Shown here: positions 16,490-23,833 of the stretch, in pieces | Layout: each line of letters begins with the position of its first letter | How positions within the stretch are numbered: the first letter of the stretch is position 1 | Source: Deltaproteobacteria bacterium | Lineage (GTDB): Bacteria > Desulfobacterota > Desulfarculia > Adiutricales > Adiutricaceae | DNA length: 33,451 nucleotides | Assembly (NCBI GenBank): GCA_031278635.1 | Contig: JAITKA010000130.1 | Location: 1-33,451, forward strand | Direction of reading: 5' to 3' | Program-made: the position numbers and the translations under genes | The notes under the pieces: generated by a model | What the model saw: the letters and a program-made list of their open reading frames with translations, nothing else | Databases searched by the model: none | Told to the model about the DNA's origin: nothing

Positions 16490-17791
16490 ATGTCCCAAAA
16501 CGACGACGGGGGGTGGGGATCTTTCGGTCACCCCCGCTCGGGGGGGGATCAGGTCCCCCCCCAGCCGGGCAACCCCCAAGGCCCCACCCAACCAACCTCT
16601 CCCACGGACGCCCAGAACCAACCAAACGACCAGCCGCAGGGGCCCCCACCGGGGCCCCGGCCCGGCGGGCCGCATCCGGATCCCGCCTGGCGGGGGCCAC
16701 AGCCGCCCTGGCCGCCCCAGCCCGGCCAGCCCTTCTGGCCGCCGCCGCCCGACCCCGCCTTCCAGGGCGGGGGCCCGCCCCCGGGCCAGCCGCCCTGGCC
16801 GCCGGCCAGGGGTGCCCCAGGGGCGCCCGGCGGCCATCCCGTCAACCGGTTCATACCGCCGCCCAAAGCCCCCGCCAAAAAGCCCTCCTTTATGAGCTGG
16901 CCGATGGTCATACTCATCCTGGGCCTCGTCGCCATAGGCAGCTGTAGCTACAACATGTCGACGCTGTCGGATTTTTCCGTCGCCAGGCGCTCGGGCGTAT
17001 CGACCATGATCAAGCCGGGGGTGGCCGTCCTGGTCATCGAGGGCGAGATATTCGACACAAGCTGGGCCGTGGAGGCCCTCAGGTCCTTCGAGGACTCCGA
17101 CAAGGTCAAGGCCCTGGTCCTCAGGATCAATTCCCCGGGCGGGGCCGTGTCCCCTTGCCAGGAGCTCTACCGGGCCATCAGGGAATTCACCAAGCCGGTG
17201 GTCGTCTCCATGGGCTCCGTGGCCGCCTCGGGCGGGCTGTATCTGGCCGTGGCCGGTAACCACATCCTGGCCAACCCCGGGACCATCACCGGCTCCATCG
17301 GCGTCATCATGGAGACCATCGAGTTCGACGAGGCCATGGACAAGCTGGGCATCAAGGCCCAGGTCATAAAAAGCGGCCAGTTCAAGGACATGGGCTCGCC
17401 CTTCAGGCCCATGAGGCCCGAGGAGCGGGAGCTTCTGCAGAACATGGTCCTTGAGGTCTACGAGCAGTTCGTGGCCGACGTGGCCGCCGGGCGGCCGAAG
17501 CTCAAGGTCGAGCAGATCCGGGCCATAGCCGACGGCCGGGTCTTCACCGGCGAGGAGGCCCTTAAGCAGGGCCTGATCGACGGCTACGGCGGCCTCAACG
17601 ACGCGGTCCTCAAGGCCGCCGAGCTGGGTAAGATCGCCAAGCCGGCGGACGCGGAGATAGTCTACGAGGACGGCCGCTCCAGCCTGGTCGAGGAGCTCCT
17701 GGGGACGCGCCTCGGCTTCCTGGACAAGGTCGACTCGGGCATCCAGGGCGGCACCACGATGAAGTTCATCTACCGCCCCGGCCTTTTTTGA
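16490..17791 (+). CDS. sppA: Signal peptide peptidase SppA (S49 family), with a Pro-rich N-terminal extension
   Basis: A 433-residue membrane serine protease that degrades cleaved signal peptides. Residues 1-130 are a Pro/Gly/Gln-rich, Trp-containing low-complexity region not found in typical SppA. Residues 134-152 are the single membrane helix. The S49 domain follows: LVLRINSPGGAV (210-220), catalytic Ser247 in VAASGGLYLA, ITGSIGVIM, and general-base Lys299 in SGQFKDMGSP. This is the short single-domain form. The cytoplasmic extension resembles protein-interaction tails of membrane proteins. The gene sits 12 bases after rpsA and eight bases before the HU-like gene, so the three probably form one operon. 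Confidence 0.92.
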   Translation: MSQNDDGGWGSFGHPRSGGDQVPPQPGNPQGPTQPTSPTDAQNQPNDQPQGPPPGPRPGGPHPDPAWRGPQPPWPPQPGQPFWPPPPDPAFQGGGPPPGQPPWPPARGAPGAPGGHPVNRFIPPPKAPAKKPSFMSWPMVILILGLVAIGSCSYNMSTLSDFSVARRSGVSTMIKPGVAVLVIEGEIFDTSWAVEALRSFEDSDKVKALVLRINSPGGAVSPCQELYRAIREFTKPVVVSMGSVAASGGLYLAVAGNHILANPGTITGSIGVIMETIEFDEAMDKLGIKAQVIKSGQFKDMGSPFRPMRPEERELLQNMVLEVYEQFVADVAAGRPKLKVEQIRAIADGRVFTGEEALKQGLIDGYGGLNDAVLKAAELGKIAKPADAEIVYEDGRSSLVEELLGTRLGFLDKVDSGIQGGTTMKFIYRPGLF

Positions 17792-17799
17792 GGGATCCC

Positions 17800-18093
17800 A
17801 TGCCGCCAAGCAAAGGACTCGACGAAGCCACCATCCTAAGCCGGTTGCTAAGTCTCTGCCCGGATTACCCCCAGGCCGTGACCTCCACGGCCATGGAGCT
17901 CATCCTGGCCAGCGCCCGGGAGTCCCTGGCCCAGGGCCGCGCGGTGACCCTGCGGAGTTTCGGCCGGCTGATCCCCCGCCGCTACCATTCCTCGGGCCCC
18001 AAGAAATTCGGCCTGGTCTTCCGGGCCAGCCCCAAACTGAACAGGCGGCTGAACCCGGCGACCCCCAAGGCGCCGGACGAGCCCGGTTTCTGA
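17800..18093 (+). CDS. HU/IHF-family DNA-binding protein with a shortened arm
   Basis: A 97-residue protein. The N-terminal helical half (ATILSRLLSLCPDYPQAV...ILASARESLAQGRAVTLRSFGRL) matches the HU/IHF dimerisation body. The C-terminal half reads RRYHSSGPKKFGLVFRASPKLNRRLN. It lacks the RxGRNPxTG beta-arm tip, whose Pro intercalates into DNA, and the arm is about ten residues shorter. It may bind DNA without strong bending, or be a sub-family with a different arm. The ATG at 17800 has GAGGG six bases upstream; a TTG twelve bases earlier overlaps the sppA stop and is less likely. It is the last gene of the rpsA-sppA group and ends at a strong terminator. Confidence 0.85.
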   Translation: MPPSKGLDEATILSRLLSLCPDYPQAVTSTAMELILASARESLAQGRAVTLRSFGRLIPRRYHSSGPKKFGLVFRASPKLNRRLNPATPKAPDEPGF

Positions 18094-18104
18094 GGCCCCG
18101 AGAT

Positions 18105-18137
18105 AACGAAAGCCCCTCTAGGAGGGGCTTTCGTTTT
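18105..18137 (+). terminator. Bidirectional terminator between the HU-like gene and the ModC-like gene
   Basis: A perfect 14-bp stem AACGAAAGCCCCTC (18105-18118) and GAGGGGCTTTCGTT (18122-18135), loop TAG, followed by TT. It serves the rightward rpsA group and, less well, the leftward ModC-like gene, whose stop is at its edge. Confidence 0.9.
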
Positions 18138-18849
18138 ACGGCTGCCTTCGGTCGGTGAAGAGGCGGCCCTCGGCGAACCGGGCCTTGGCCTTGATGGGCA
18201 GCCCCGGGCCCTCGATGAGGATTATCGTCCCGGCCAGGTGGTCTATCTCGTCCTGGGAGTGGCAGACGTAGACTATGGGCAGGTCCAGGCTCTTGAGGCT
18301 TTTCAGGTAAGGCATGATCTCGTTTTTGCGCTCCTGGTCCAGGGCGCTCAGGGGCTCGTCCAGAAAGAGGATCTCGGGCCTGGAGGCCAGGGCCCTGGCC
18401 AGGGCGGCCCTCTGGCGCTCGCCCCCGGAAAGGTTGTCGGGCTTGCGGTCCATGAGGTGGCCGATGCCCAGGATTTCGATGAACTTGTCCATGTCGACCA
18501 GGCGGGGGTTGTCGGTCCTTTTGCCGGCCCGCTTGGCCCCGTACTCGAGGTTTTTCCTGACCGTCAGGTGGGGGAACAGGGCCCCGTCCTGGAAGACGTA
18601 GCCTAAGGGGCGGCGATGGGTGGGGACGAAATGCTGGCCGTCCTGCCAGACGTTGCCGTTAACCGAGACGTAACCCTCGGCCCTGGTCAGCCCGGCCAGG
18701 CACCGCAAAAAGGTCGTCTTCCCGGCCCCGGAGGGCCCCGTGATCACGGTGATGCCCTGGCCGGGGAGGGAGACCTCGAATTTAAAGTTCAGGCGCTCCC
18801 CCTTGTTGGGGGTGGCGAAACTGAGTTCCAGGTTGGATTCTATGGTCAT
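18136..18849 (-). CDS. ModC-like ABC transporter ATP-binding protein (orphan, no TOBE domain)
   Basis: A 237-residue ATPase with Walker A GPSGAGKTT (38-46), Q-loop VFQDG (85-89), signature LSGGERQ (140-146), Walker B ILFLDEP (160-166), D-loop and switch His197. LFPHLTVRKNLEYG, DRKPDNLSGGERQRAALARAL and RKNEIMPYLKSL resemble ModC of molybdate importers more than other importer ATPases. The C-terminal TOBE (molybdate-binding) domain is missing: ModC is usually ~350 residues. No permease or binding protein is adjacent. The Met at 18849 is chosen because the Walker A then sits at the usual place; the upstream 40 codons have no family similarity, though neither start has a good ribosome site. It lies 91 bases after the O-antigen ligase gene on the same strand. 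Confidence 0.85.
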   Translation of the reverse strand: MTIESNLELSFATPNKGERLNFKFEVSLPGQGITVITGPSGAGKTTFLRCLAGLTRAEGYVSVNGNVWQDGQHFVPTHRRPLGYVFQDGALFPHLTVRKNLEYGAKRAGKRTDNPRLVDMDKFIEILGIGHLMDRKPDNLSGGERQRAALARALASRPEILFLDEPLSALDQERKNEIMPYLKSLKSLDLPIVYVCHSQDEIDHLAGTIILIEGPGLPIKAKARFAEGRLFTDRRQP

Positions 18850-18940
18850 TGGGGTAGCTCGCGAGGCCGATCCGGGTACAAGGGCCCAAGGTGGGGCGTG
18901 AAACGTGACGGAACGTGACCCGAGAGGGGTCGCCCACTCA

Positions 18941-20266
18941 CTATAGACCATTTCGGGTCGATTTGCCAACCAAGGAGACCGCGCGGAGCCTTCTGGGCCT
19001 CTTTGGCCATGCCGGGGGATCCCGGCCCACGGCCACCCACATGGCCGCGCCCACCACGGTGAACTGGAGGATCATCATGGGTTTGTTGCCGAAGACGTGG
19101 TCGGTTATGCCGTTCAGGAAGAGGTGGGACACGACCATGAAGGCCGACCAGACCCAAAAGAAGGTCAGTTTGTCCGGGCTTCGCCGGTGCGGCCAGAGGA
19201 CCTTGATGGGCCTGGTCACGAAGAACAGGAAGGCGGCGAGGCCCACAATGCCCATCTCGGCCATGACGGTCAGGAAAACGTTGTGGGCGTGCTGGTAGGC
19301 GAAGCTCTTGCGCCTGATCATTTTCTCGGGCGGCAGGCCCGGCTTGTTCGAGGGGCCGATGCCGAAGACGGGGTGGTCCAAAAAGACCTCGAGGCCGTGC
19401 TCCCAGTAGTTGAAACGCTCGGCGTTGTTCCTGCTGCCCGAGGCCGGGGTGGCTATGTCCCTGAAGCGGTCCAGGACCTGGGCGTTCCGGGCGATCTGAA
19501 AGGCCCCGGCCAGGGCCGCCAGGACCAGGACGACGCCGACCAGGTTTTTGAACGAGCGGAAATTGACGACGAACATGACGGCGCAGAGAAAGGGCAGGCA
19601 CAGGAGGGTGATGCGGGTGCAGTTGGTCATCATGGCCACGAAGGAGGCGCCCAGGGCGGCCAGGAAGAACAGGCTTTTGGCCACCCGTTTCTTGCCGGTG
19701 TCGGACTGGGCCATGGCCAGGGCCCCGACCATGATGGGGGCGAGCTGGATCAGAAGGCCGCCCATGTCGATCGTGCCCAGGAAGCCCCTGGCCCTGACGC
19801 AGCCGAGGCAGTGCTTGGCCTGCCCGAAGGTCACGTACCCGGTCGCCATCAGGCCCAGCCCGTAGGCGTAGGGCAGGAAGTGGATAAGCCTCGGCCAGCT
19901 TGAGAGGGCCAGCCAGGCTATGGGCGCGGCAAAGATGACGTACAGGTCGATAAGGAGATAGGTGAGGCTGCGGACGATACCGGCCCCGATGAAGGCCGTT
20001 AGGAGGTAAACCGCCAGGTATATCGCGAGGCCCCGTCGCCACTGCCTGGGGAAGTCGCCCACCCTGAACGGCCATGCCCTTCTCCCGTAAAACAGCCAGA
20101 CGAGGGCCCAGGCGAACAATAGCGGGTAGCTAATGTTCGTGAGGGCCCGGGAATAGCCCTGGCCGAGGCTCAGGAGGCCCAAAAATACGGGCCCCAGGAT
20201 CGCCCCGGGTATTTTTAGCCCGAGAATCGACGCCCCCAGGGCCTTTACTTGTTTGAAATCTACCAT
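18941..20266 (-). CDS. O-antigen ligase family (WaaL/Wzy_C) membrane protein
   Basis: A 441-residue protein with about ten to twelve membrane segments. The Wzy_C region is visible as NAERFNYWEHGLEVFLDHPVFGIG (281-304) followed by a periplasmic loop with QHAHNVFLTVMAEMGIVG (325-342), where the conserved His of ligases lies, and TRIT (217-220) at the end of an earlier helix. Proteins of this family join O-antigen to lipid A-core, or polymerise O-antigen or exopolysaccharide; which applies here cannot be told from sequence. No glycosyltransferases are adjacent. It starts 25 bases after the C_GCAxxG_C_C gene and probably shares its transcript. No clear ribosome site precedes the ATG. Confidence 0.88.
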   Translation of the reverse strand: MVDFKQVKALGASILGLKIPGAILGPVFLGLLSLGQGYSRALTNISYPLLFAWALVWLFYGRRAWPFRVGDFPRQWRRGLAIYLAVYLLTAFIGAGIVRSLTYLLIDLYVIFAAPIAWLALSSWPRLIHFLPYAYGLGLMATGYVTFGQAKHCLGCVRARGFLGTIDMGGLLIQLAPIMVGALAMAQSDTGKKRVAKSLFFLAALGASFVAMMTNCTRITLLCLPFLCAVMFVVNFRSFKNLVGVVLVLAALAGAFQIARNAQVLDRFRDIATPASGSRNNAERFNYWEHGLEVFLDHPVFGIGPSNKPGLPPEKMIRRKSFAYQHAHNVFLTVMAEMGIVGLAAFLFFVTRPIKVLWPHRRSPDKLTFFWVWSAFMVVSHLFLNGITDHVFGNKPMMILQFTVVGAAMWVAVGRDPPAWPKRPRRLRAVSLVGKSTRNGL

Positions 20267-20291
20267 GATTATGCGTTAACCGACCCCTAAG

Positions 20292-20708
20292 TTACGAGCC
20301 TTTGGGCCCAAAGGCTTGCGGCAGGACGGCCATGAGGCACTCCACGGCGGAGCGGACGTATTGGCCGCAACGCGGGCGGTGGTCCCCCAATCCCATCCCG
20401 GAGGTCAGGAATCGGCAGGCCGTGCCCTTGTGCCTGATGGCGAAAAGCTTTTCCAGCTCCCGGCTGGCGGCCGGGAGGCCAGGGTCGCCGCCCATGGCCT
20501 CGGCCAGGACCAGCTTGGCCCCGGCGAGGGCCCCGCAGGCGTCATAAAGGCCCTTGCCGGCGGGCCCGCCCTGGGCCTTCGTGCCCAGGTAATCGTTCAG
20601 GGCGGTCAGGACGGCGGCCTCGCAGTCCAGGCCCTGGCGGAACGAGAGGGCGGCCTTCCCGGCCAGGTCGCTAACCGCCCCGCCGTCGGGGCCCTTTTTC
20701 CCGGTCAT
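20292..20708 (-). CDS. C_GCAxxG_C_C family protein (putative redox protein)
   Basis: A 138-residue protein with the family's cysteine pattern: DCEAAVLTALNDYLG near the start, ACGALAGAKLVLAEA (the GCAxxG element), then GTACRFL and RPRCGQYVRSAVECLM. Members are small helical proteins of anaerobes, thought to bind a metal or act in redox chemistry; no reaction is established. The ATG at 20708 is used; a TTG two codons upstream is also open. There is no evident ribosome site. The upstream neighbour is tRNA-Gly on the same strand, with a structured segment (20747-20793) between, so the gene may be read from the tRNA promoter. Confidence 0.8.
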   Translation of the reverse strand: MTGKKGPDGGAVSDLAGKAALSFRQGLDCEAAVLTALNDYLGTKAQGGPAGKGLYDACGALAGAKLVLAEAMGGDPGLPAASRELEKLFAIRHKGTACRFLTSGMGLGDHRPRCGQYVRSAVECLMAVLPQAFGPKGS

Positions 20709-20746
20709 GGTCAAAACCGCGCCTTACCCCGTTTCGGTGGGGTATC

Positions 20747-20793
20747 AAGCGAAAGGCCCTCAGGGAAATCCCTGAAGGCCTTACGTATCGCTT
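20747..20793 (-). terminator. Structured element between tRNA-Gly and the C_GCAxxG_C_C gene
   Basis: Nested arms AAGCGA/TCGCTT, AAGGCC/GGCCTT and CAGGG/CCCTG form one long interrupted hairpin. On the minus strand it is followed by only short T content, so it may be a weak tRNA terminator or an RNA-processing site. Confidence 0.45.
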
Positions 20794-20885
20794 TATCGGT
20801 ATGGGGTATCGTTTTGGGCCGCGAGCGGGCCGTTATCCGGTGGTTCCAGGGGACCCGATGGCGGTCCGTTCGCTTTGATTGTCTT

Positions 20886-20960
20886 TGGAGCGGGAAACGG
20901 GATTTGAACCCGCGACTTCGACCTTGGCAAGGTCGCACTCTACCGCTGAGTTATTCCCGC
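20886..20960 (-). tRNA. tRNA-Gly (anticodon GCC)
   Basis: Read on the minus strand: acceptor arms GCGGGAA and TTCCCGC, D-arm with ACTCAGCGGTAGAGT, anticodon stem CGACC/GGTCG around loop TTGCCAA (anticodon GCC), T-arm GCGGG-TTCAAAT-CCCGT. The discriminator base is T and CCA is encoded (20886-20888). Length 75 bases. Confidence 0.97.
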
Positions 20961-21032
20961 GCCATTTCGAGACGTAAGGCCGCAAACCTAAGCGTTGGCG
21001 TTTCGGCCAAACCCAGTCGCGACGATTTGAAC

Positions 21033-21061
21033 GTTATAACCCAGCTTTGATCCCTTGTCAA
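21033..21061 (-). promoter_or_regulatory. Sigma-70 promoter of tRNA-Gly
   Basis: The minus strand reads TTGACA (21061-21056), a 17-base spacer and TATAAC (21038-21033). Transcription would begin near 21026, about 65 bases before the tRNA. Confidence 0.85.
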
Positions 21062-21251
21062 CCCCAAAAAGAAATCGGCCAAAAATCGGCCCGGCCCGGC
21101 ATGGCCAGCCCCCGACCCCACAAAAGCCATAAATTAGCCAAATTCTCACAAAATAAAATTAATCGTATTGGTATTATGGGACAAAAATTTTAACGAGAAA
21201 TTTTAGTCCTCTCCCATTCAAAGCCTAAACCGAACGTGTTTCTGGGTTAAT

Positions 21252-21281
21252 TTAAAAGACCGAAAAAGTGCCACTTATAAT
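21252..21281 (+). promoter_or_regulatory. Sigma-70-like promoter before the hypothetical gene at 21380
   Basis: TTAAAA (21252-21257), an 18-base spacer and a perfect TATAAT (21276-21281). Expected start near 21288, leader ~92 bases. Confidence 0.5.
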
Positions 21282-21379
21282 GTCAGAATTACTCTTGCCC
21301 GGTTGACTGGGGAGCGTATTTTTGCTAAGATTTTGGTCGCGAGCGAGTAAAATGGCCTTTCAGCGCCAGGGTTGGTCTA

Positions 21380-21718
21380 ATGGATTTGGCGGCATTCTTG
21401 GCACCTGGTGTCCATCCGGTATACAGGGTTGGCAACCCGTCCGAGGACGGGCCATGGGGGCACCTTCTGTGCCGTCCCGACGGCAGGGTCTCCTGGGTGG
21501 CCAGGGAACCGGCCCCGACCGGGGACCGCCTGGTGCTGACCCTCAAGGTGCCCGGCTACAGGCTCGACGTCGACGGGGCCCTGGCCGAGGCCATGGGGCC
21601 CGGTCCCGACCCGGGGGCCTGGGTGGTGCTGACGGGCGAGGTCAGGGGCTGTCGCCTTTTTCAGGATCGGCACTACCTTTTGCGCCTGGCCGGCCTCGTC
21701 AGGATACTGGACCCCTGA
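21380..21718 (+). CDS. Hypothetical protein, 112 residues
   Basis: I do not recognise this protein. The frame has the strongly GC-rich third positions of the real genes around it, starts with ATG after AGGG (weak spacing of about eight bases) and has a consensus-like promoter upstream. The product has no signal peptide or membrane segment. It is mixed beta-strand in character (VSWVAREPAPTGDRLVLTLKVPGYRLDV, WVVLTGEVRGCRLFQDRHYLLRLAGLVRIL split by loops), with two Cys. It lies ~380 bases upstream of cheZ on the same strand. Confidence 0.7.
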   Translation: MDLAAFLAPGVHPVYRVGNPSEDGPWGHLLCRPDGRVSWVAREPAPTGDRLVLTLKVPGYRLDVDGALAEAMGPGPDPGAWVVLTGEVRGCRLFQDRHYLLRLAGLVRILDP

Positions 21719-22102
21719 CGGGACCCCCGGCCAAGGGTTTTGGCTGGCCCGCCGGGAATCGCTTTCGGGGCGGGGACGGAACGGAACATAACGCCGGAAC
21801 GCGACAGTTCATGGTCGGCGGCGCGTTAACCAACTATTGCCGAGAGAAATCGAAACACGAAAAAGAGCCTACCCTGGCGCGTCCCGCAGGCGCGGCCCGA
21901 GGGGGCGGTTTTTTGCCAAGCCCCCCGGCCCCGGGGGGCGGGCTTGGCGGGGATTTTAACGAGAGGCGGCAATCGGGACGGTTTACCGCGCGGATTGCCG
22001 TTCGCTTCACCACAACGACGGGTACGGCTATCGGCTTGAGAGGGCCGGTCCGGGCCCAGTTCCTCCCCGCGGCCGAGGCCGGGGGTTCCTTGGGAGTACT
22101 TG
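21719..22102. other. Intergenic region before cheZ
   Basis: It contains a large GC hairpin, GCCAAGCCC and GGGCTTGGC as 9-bp arms around a C/G-rich loop (about 21915-21949), just after a GGGCGGTTTTTT stretch. No gene is supported; I could not place a promoter for cheZ. Confidence 0.4.
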
Positions 22103-23731
22103 ATGAGTGACAACCCCCCGGTAATCGGATTTGAGCTGGGTGTTGGAGAGTTCCGCATCGTCACCCCCGAGGCCATTTACCAAATCAGGGTCCTGCCCGA
22201 GTTGATAACGGCCAACACCAACCTGGGCGTGATCGCCTACCAGACCCCAGGGGCCACGCCGGCCCCGCAGGCCCAGGCCGCCGCGGCGCCCCAATCGGCC
22301 GAACCGCAAGCCGCCGACCCCGGCCCGGCCCAGGCCGAGCGCAACTTTTTCCAGGAAATATCCCAGGAGCTTTTCGATTCCGTGGGTCAGCTGGCCCGCC
22401 AGCTCTCGGTTTCGGTGACGGAACTGCCGGACGTGGCCCAGGGGGCCGATCTGACCAAGACCGGGGCCGATCTCGAGGACGCCAAGGGCCAGCTCGAGGA
22501 AGTGGTCGAGCTGACCGAGAAGGCCTCCATGACCATCATGGACCTGGCCGACCAGATCCAGGCCGACATGAACGACCTGAACGGCCAGATGTCGGCCCTC
22601 AATAACCTCGAGTCCCTCCTGGGGGCCACGCCCGGCGAGGCCGGGCCCGAGCCCCTGGCCGGCGGGGGCCAGCCGGCCGTGCCCAAGGCCTTCATGGACA
22701 AATTCGTCGAGATCCAGGCCTTCATCGACAGCTTCGGCGCCCCGGCCGGGGAAGCCCCGGCCGGGGAGCCCCCGGCCGATGAGGTCGCGCCGACGGTCGA
22801 GCCCGAGCCCGAGGCCGCCGAACCCCAGACCATCGTGGCCTTCGATCTGGACGTGGTCTTCCAGACCCTGTACGAGTTTTGCACCAACGAGTCGGTCAAG
22901 GATCACATAAAATCCATGCGGGAAGGCAACCAGGCCGGCCAGTTCAAGACCGACGCCGTCGAGCGGGAATTATCCATCCAGGCCGAGAGCCTCACCCCGG
23001 ACGAGGGCTTTTACAATTTCCCCATCCAGGGCCTTTTAAAACTCCTTTACGCCAACACGGCGGTCACCGGGTTCAAAGATACCCTCAAAAAGATGAACCA
23101 GACCGTGGACAGCATTTTCCTGGAAAACAACCTGCCCGTGGAGGGTCGCGAGGAGACCATCGCCCCGACGCCGCCCGAGCCAGTGGCGGCCCCGGAGCCC
23201 GCCCCGGCGCCGGCCGCCGGGCCCGCCCCCGCGGTCACGGCCGAGGACATGCGGGAGCTGGGGGCCATGTTCCACGAGCTCGAGGATCTCTTGCCCAGGG
23301 AGGGCACGGGGGAGGGCGTCGCCATGGGCTACGCCTCCATACCCCTGGCCGACCGGGACGCCATCATCCACACGATCTCCACCTCTGACGCTTTGATTAA
23401 AAATACCTCCACCCATCTGACCCACATCATGGAGGCCCTGTCCTTCCAGGATCTTTCCGGCCAGAGGATCAAGAAGATCGTGAACCTCATAAGCGAGATC
23501 CAGGTCCAACTCCTGACGCTCCTGGTCTCGGTCAATTCCAAGATCAAGGCCCACCACGAGACGCCCACGGTCATCAGGCCCAAGGAGGAGCGCGAGAAGG
23601 TGGCCCAGGCCGAGGTCGACAAGATGCTGGAGAAACTCTCCGGCGAGCCCTCGGACCTCAAGGGCCCCGGGGCCGAGGGCAGGCTCGACCAGGGGGCGGT
23701 CAACGACCTCCTGGCCCAGCTTGGTTTTTAG
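22103..23731 (+). CDS. cheZ: Chemotaxis phosphatase CheZ, enlarged by a ~270-residue insertion
   Basis: A 542-residue protein; E. coli CheZ has 214. CheZ removes phosphate from CheY-P to end the motor signal. Residues ~82-175 match the first half of CheZ (FFQEISQELFDSVGQLARQL, LEEVVELTEKASMTIMDLADQI). Residues ~430-475 match the second half, with FQDLSGQ holding the catalytic Asp and Gln (about 450 and 454). The last residues LDQGAVNDLLAQLGF are the CheY-binding tail. Between the halves are Pro/Ala/Glu-rich linkers and a helical section (~245-345) that is not part of CheZ. The first 80 residues are also extra. The ATG at 22103 follows GGGAG with six-base spacing. Identity rests on the motif pairs and the tail; the role of the insertion is unknown. 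Confidence 0.85.
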   Translation: MSDNPPVIGFELGVGEFRIVTPEAIYQIRVLPELITANTNLGVIAYQTPGATPAPQAQAAAAPQSAEPQAADPGPAQAERNFFQEISQELFDSVGQLARQLSVSVTELPDVAQGADLTKTGADLEDAKGQLEEVVELTEKASMTIMDLADQIQADMNDLNGQMSALNNLESLLGATPGEAGPEPLAGGGQPAVPKAFMDKFVEIQAFIDSFGAPAGEAPAGEPPADEVAPTVEPEPEAAEPQTIVAFDLDVVFQTLYEFCTNESVKDHIKSMREGNQAGQFKTDAVERELSIQAESLTPDEGFYNFPIQGLLKLLYANTAVTGFKDTLKKMNQTVDSIFLENNLPVEGREETIAPTPPEPVAAPEPAPAPAAGPAPAVTAEDMRELGAMFHELEDLLPREGTGEGVAMGYASIPLADRDAIIHTISTSDALIKNTSTHLTHIMEALSFQDLSGQRIKKIVNLISEIQVQLLTLLVSVNSKIKAHHETPTVIRPKEEREKVAQAEVDKMLEKLSGEPSDLKGPGAEGRLDQGAVNDLLAQLGF

Positions 23732-23745
23732 CCAGGCCGAAAGCC

Positions 23746-23766
23746 AAGCCGTCCCGGGGCTTTTTT
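23746..23766 (+). terminator. Probable terminator after cheZ
   Basis: AAGCC (23746-23750) pairs with GGCTT (23758-23762) around a 7-base loop and runs into six T. The stem is short, so it may be weak. Confidence 0.45.
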
Positions 23767-23790
23767 ACCGTTATTTTTTTTGAATATGGC

Positions 23791-23818
23791 TTGCCAAGGG
23801 ATTGGCGAGATATATATA
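23791..23818 (+). promoter_or_regulatory. Possible promoter of the LpoA-like gene
   Basis: TTGCCA (23791-23796), a 16-base spacer and TATATA (23813-23818) in a run of alternating T and A. It would start transcription near 23825, only about nine bases before the chosen start codon and at its ribosome site, which counts against it. Confidence 0.3.
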
Positions 23819-23833
23819 TACGCCGAGGCTCAA

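Larger units (their letters stand above)
20961..21379. other. Divergent intergenic region, tRNA-Gly to the hypothetical gene
   Basis: The left part carries the tRNA-Gly promoter and the right part (21120-21320) is AT-rich with the rightward promoter at 21252-21281. Nothing else is supported in this stretch; long frames across it are in the wrong phase and have no ribosome sites. Confidence 0.55.

Noticed and set aside
14720-17809. A 1029-codon minus-strand frame opposite rpsA and sppA
   Set aside because: It is the antisense shadow of GC-rich codons; the plus-strand frames carry full S1 and S49 motifs, and the antisense product has no recognisable domain.
21322-22110. 262-codon plus-strand frame over the hypothetical gene and cheZ leader
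   Set aside because: It is out of phase with the 112-residue gene, which has the expected codon pattern, and crosses hairpins without any domain.
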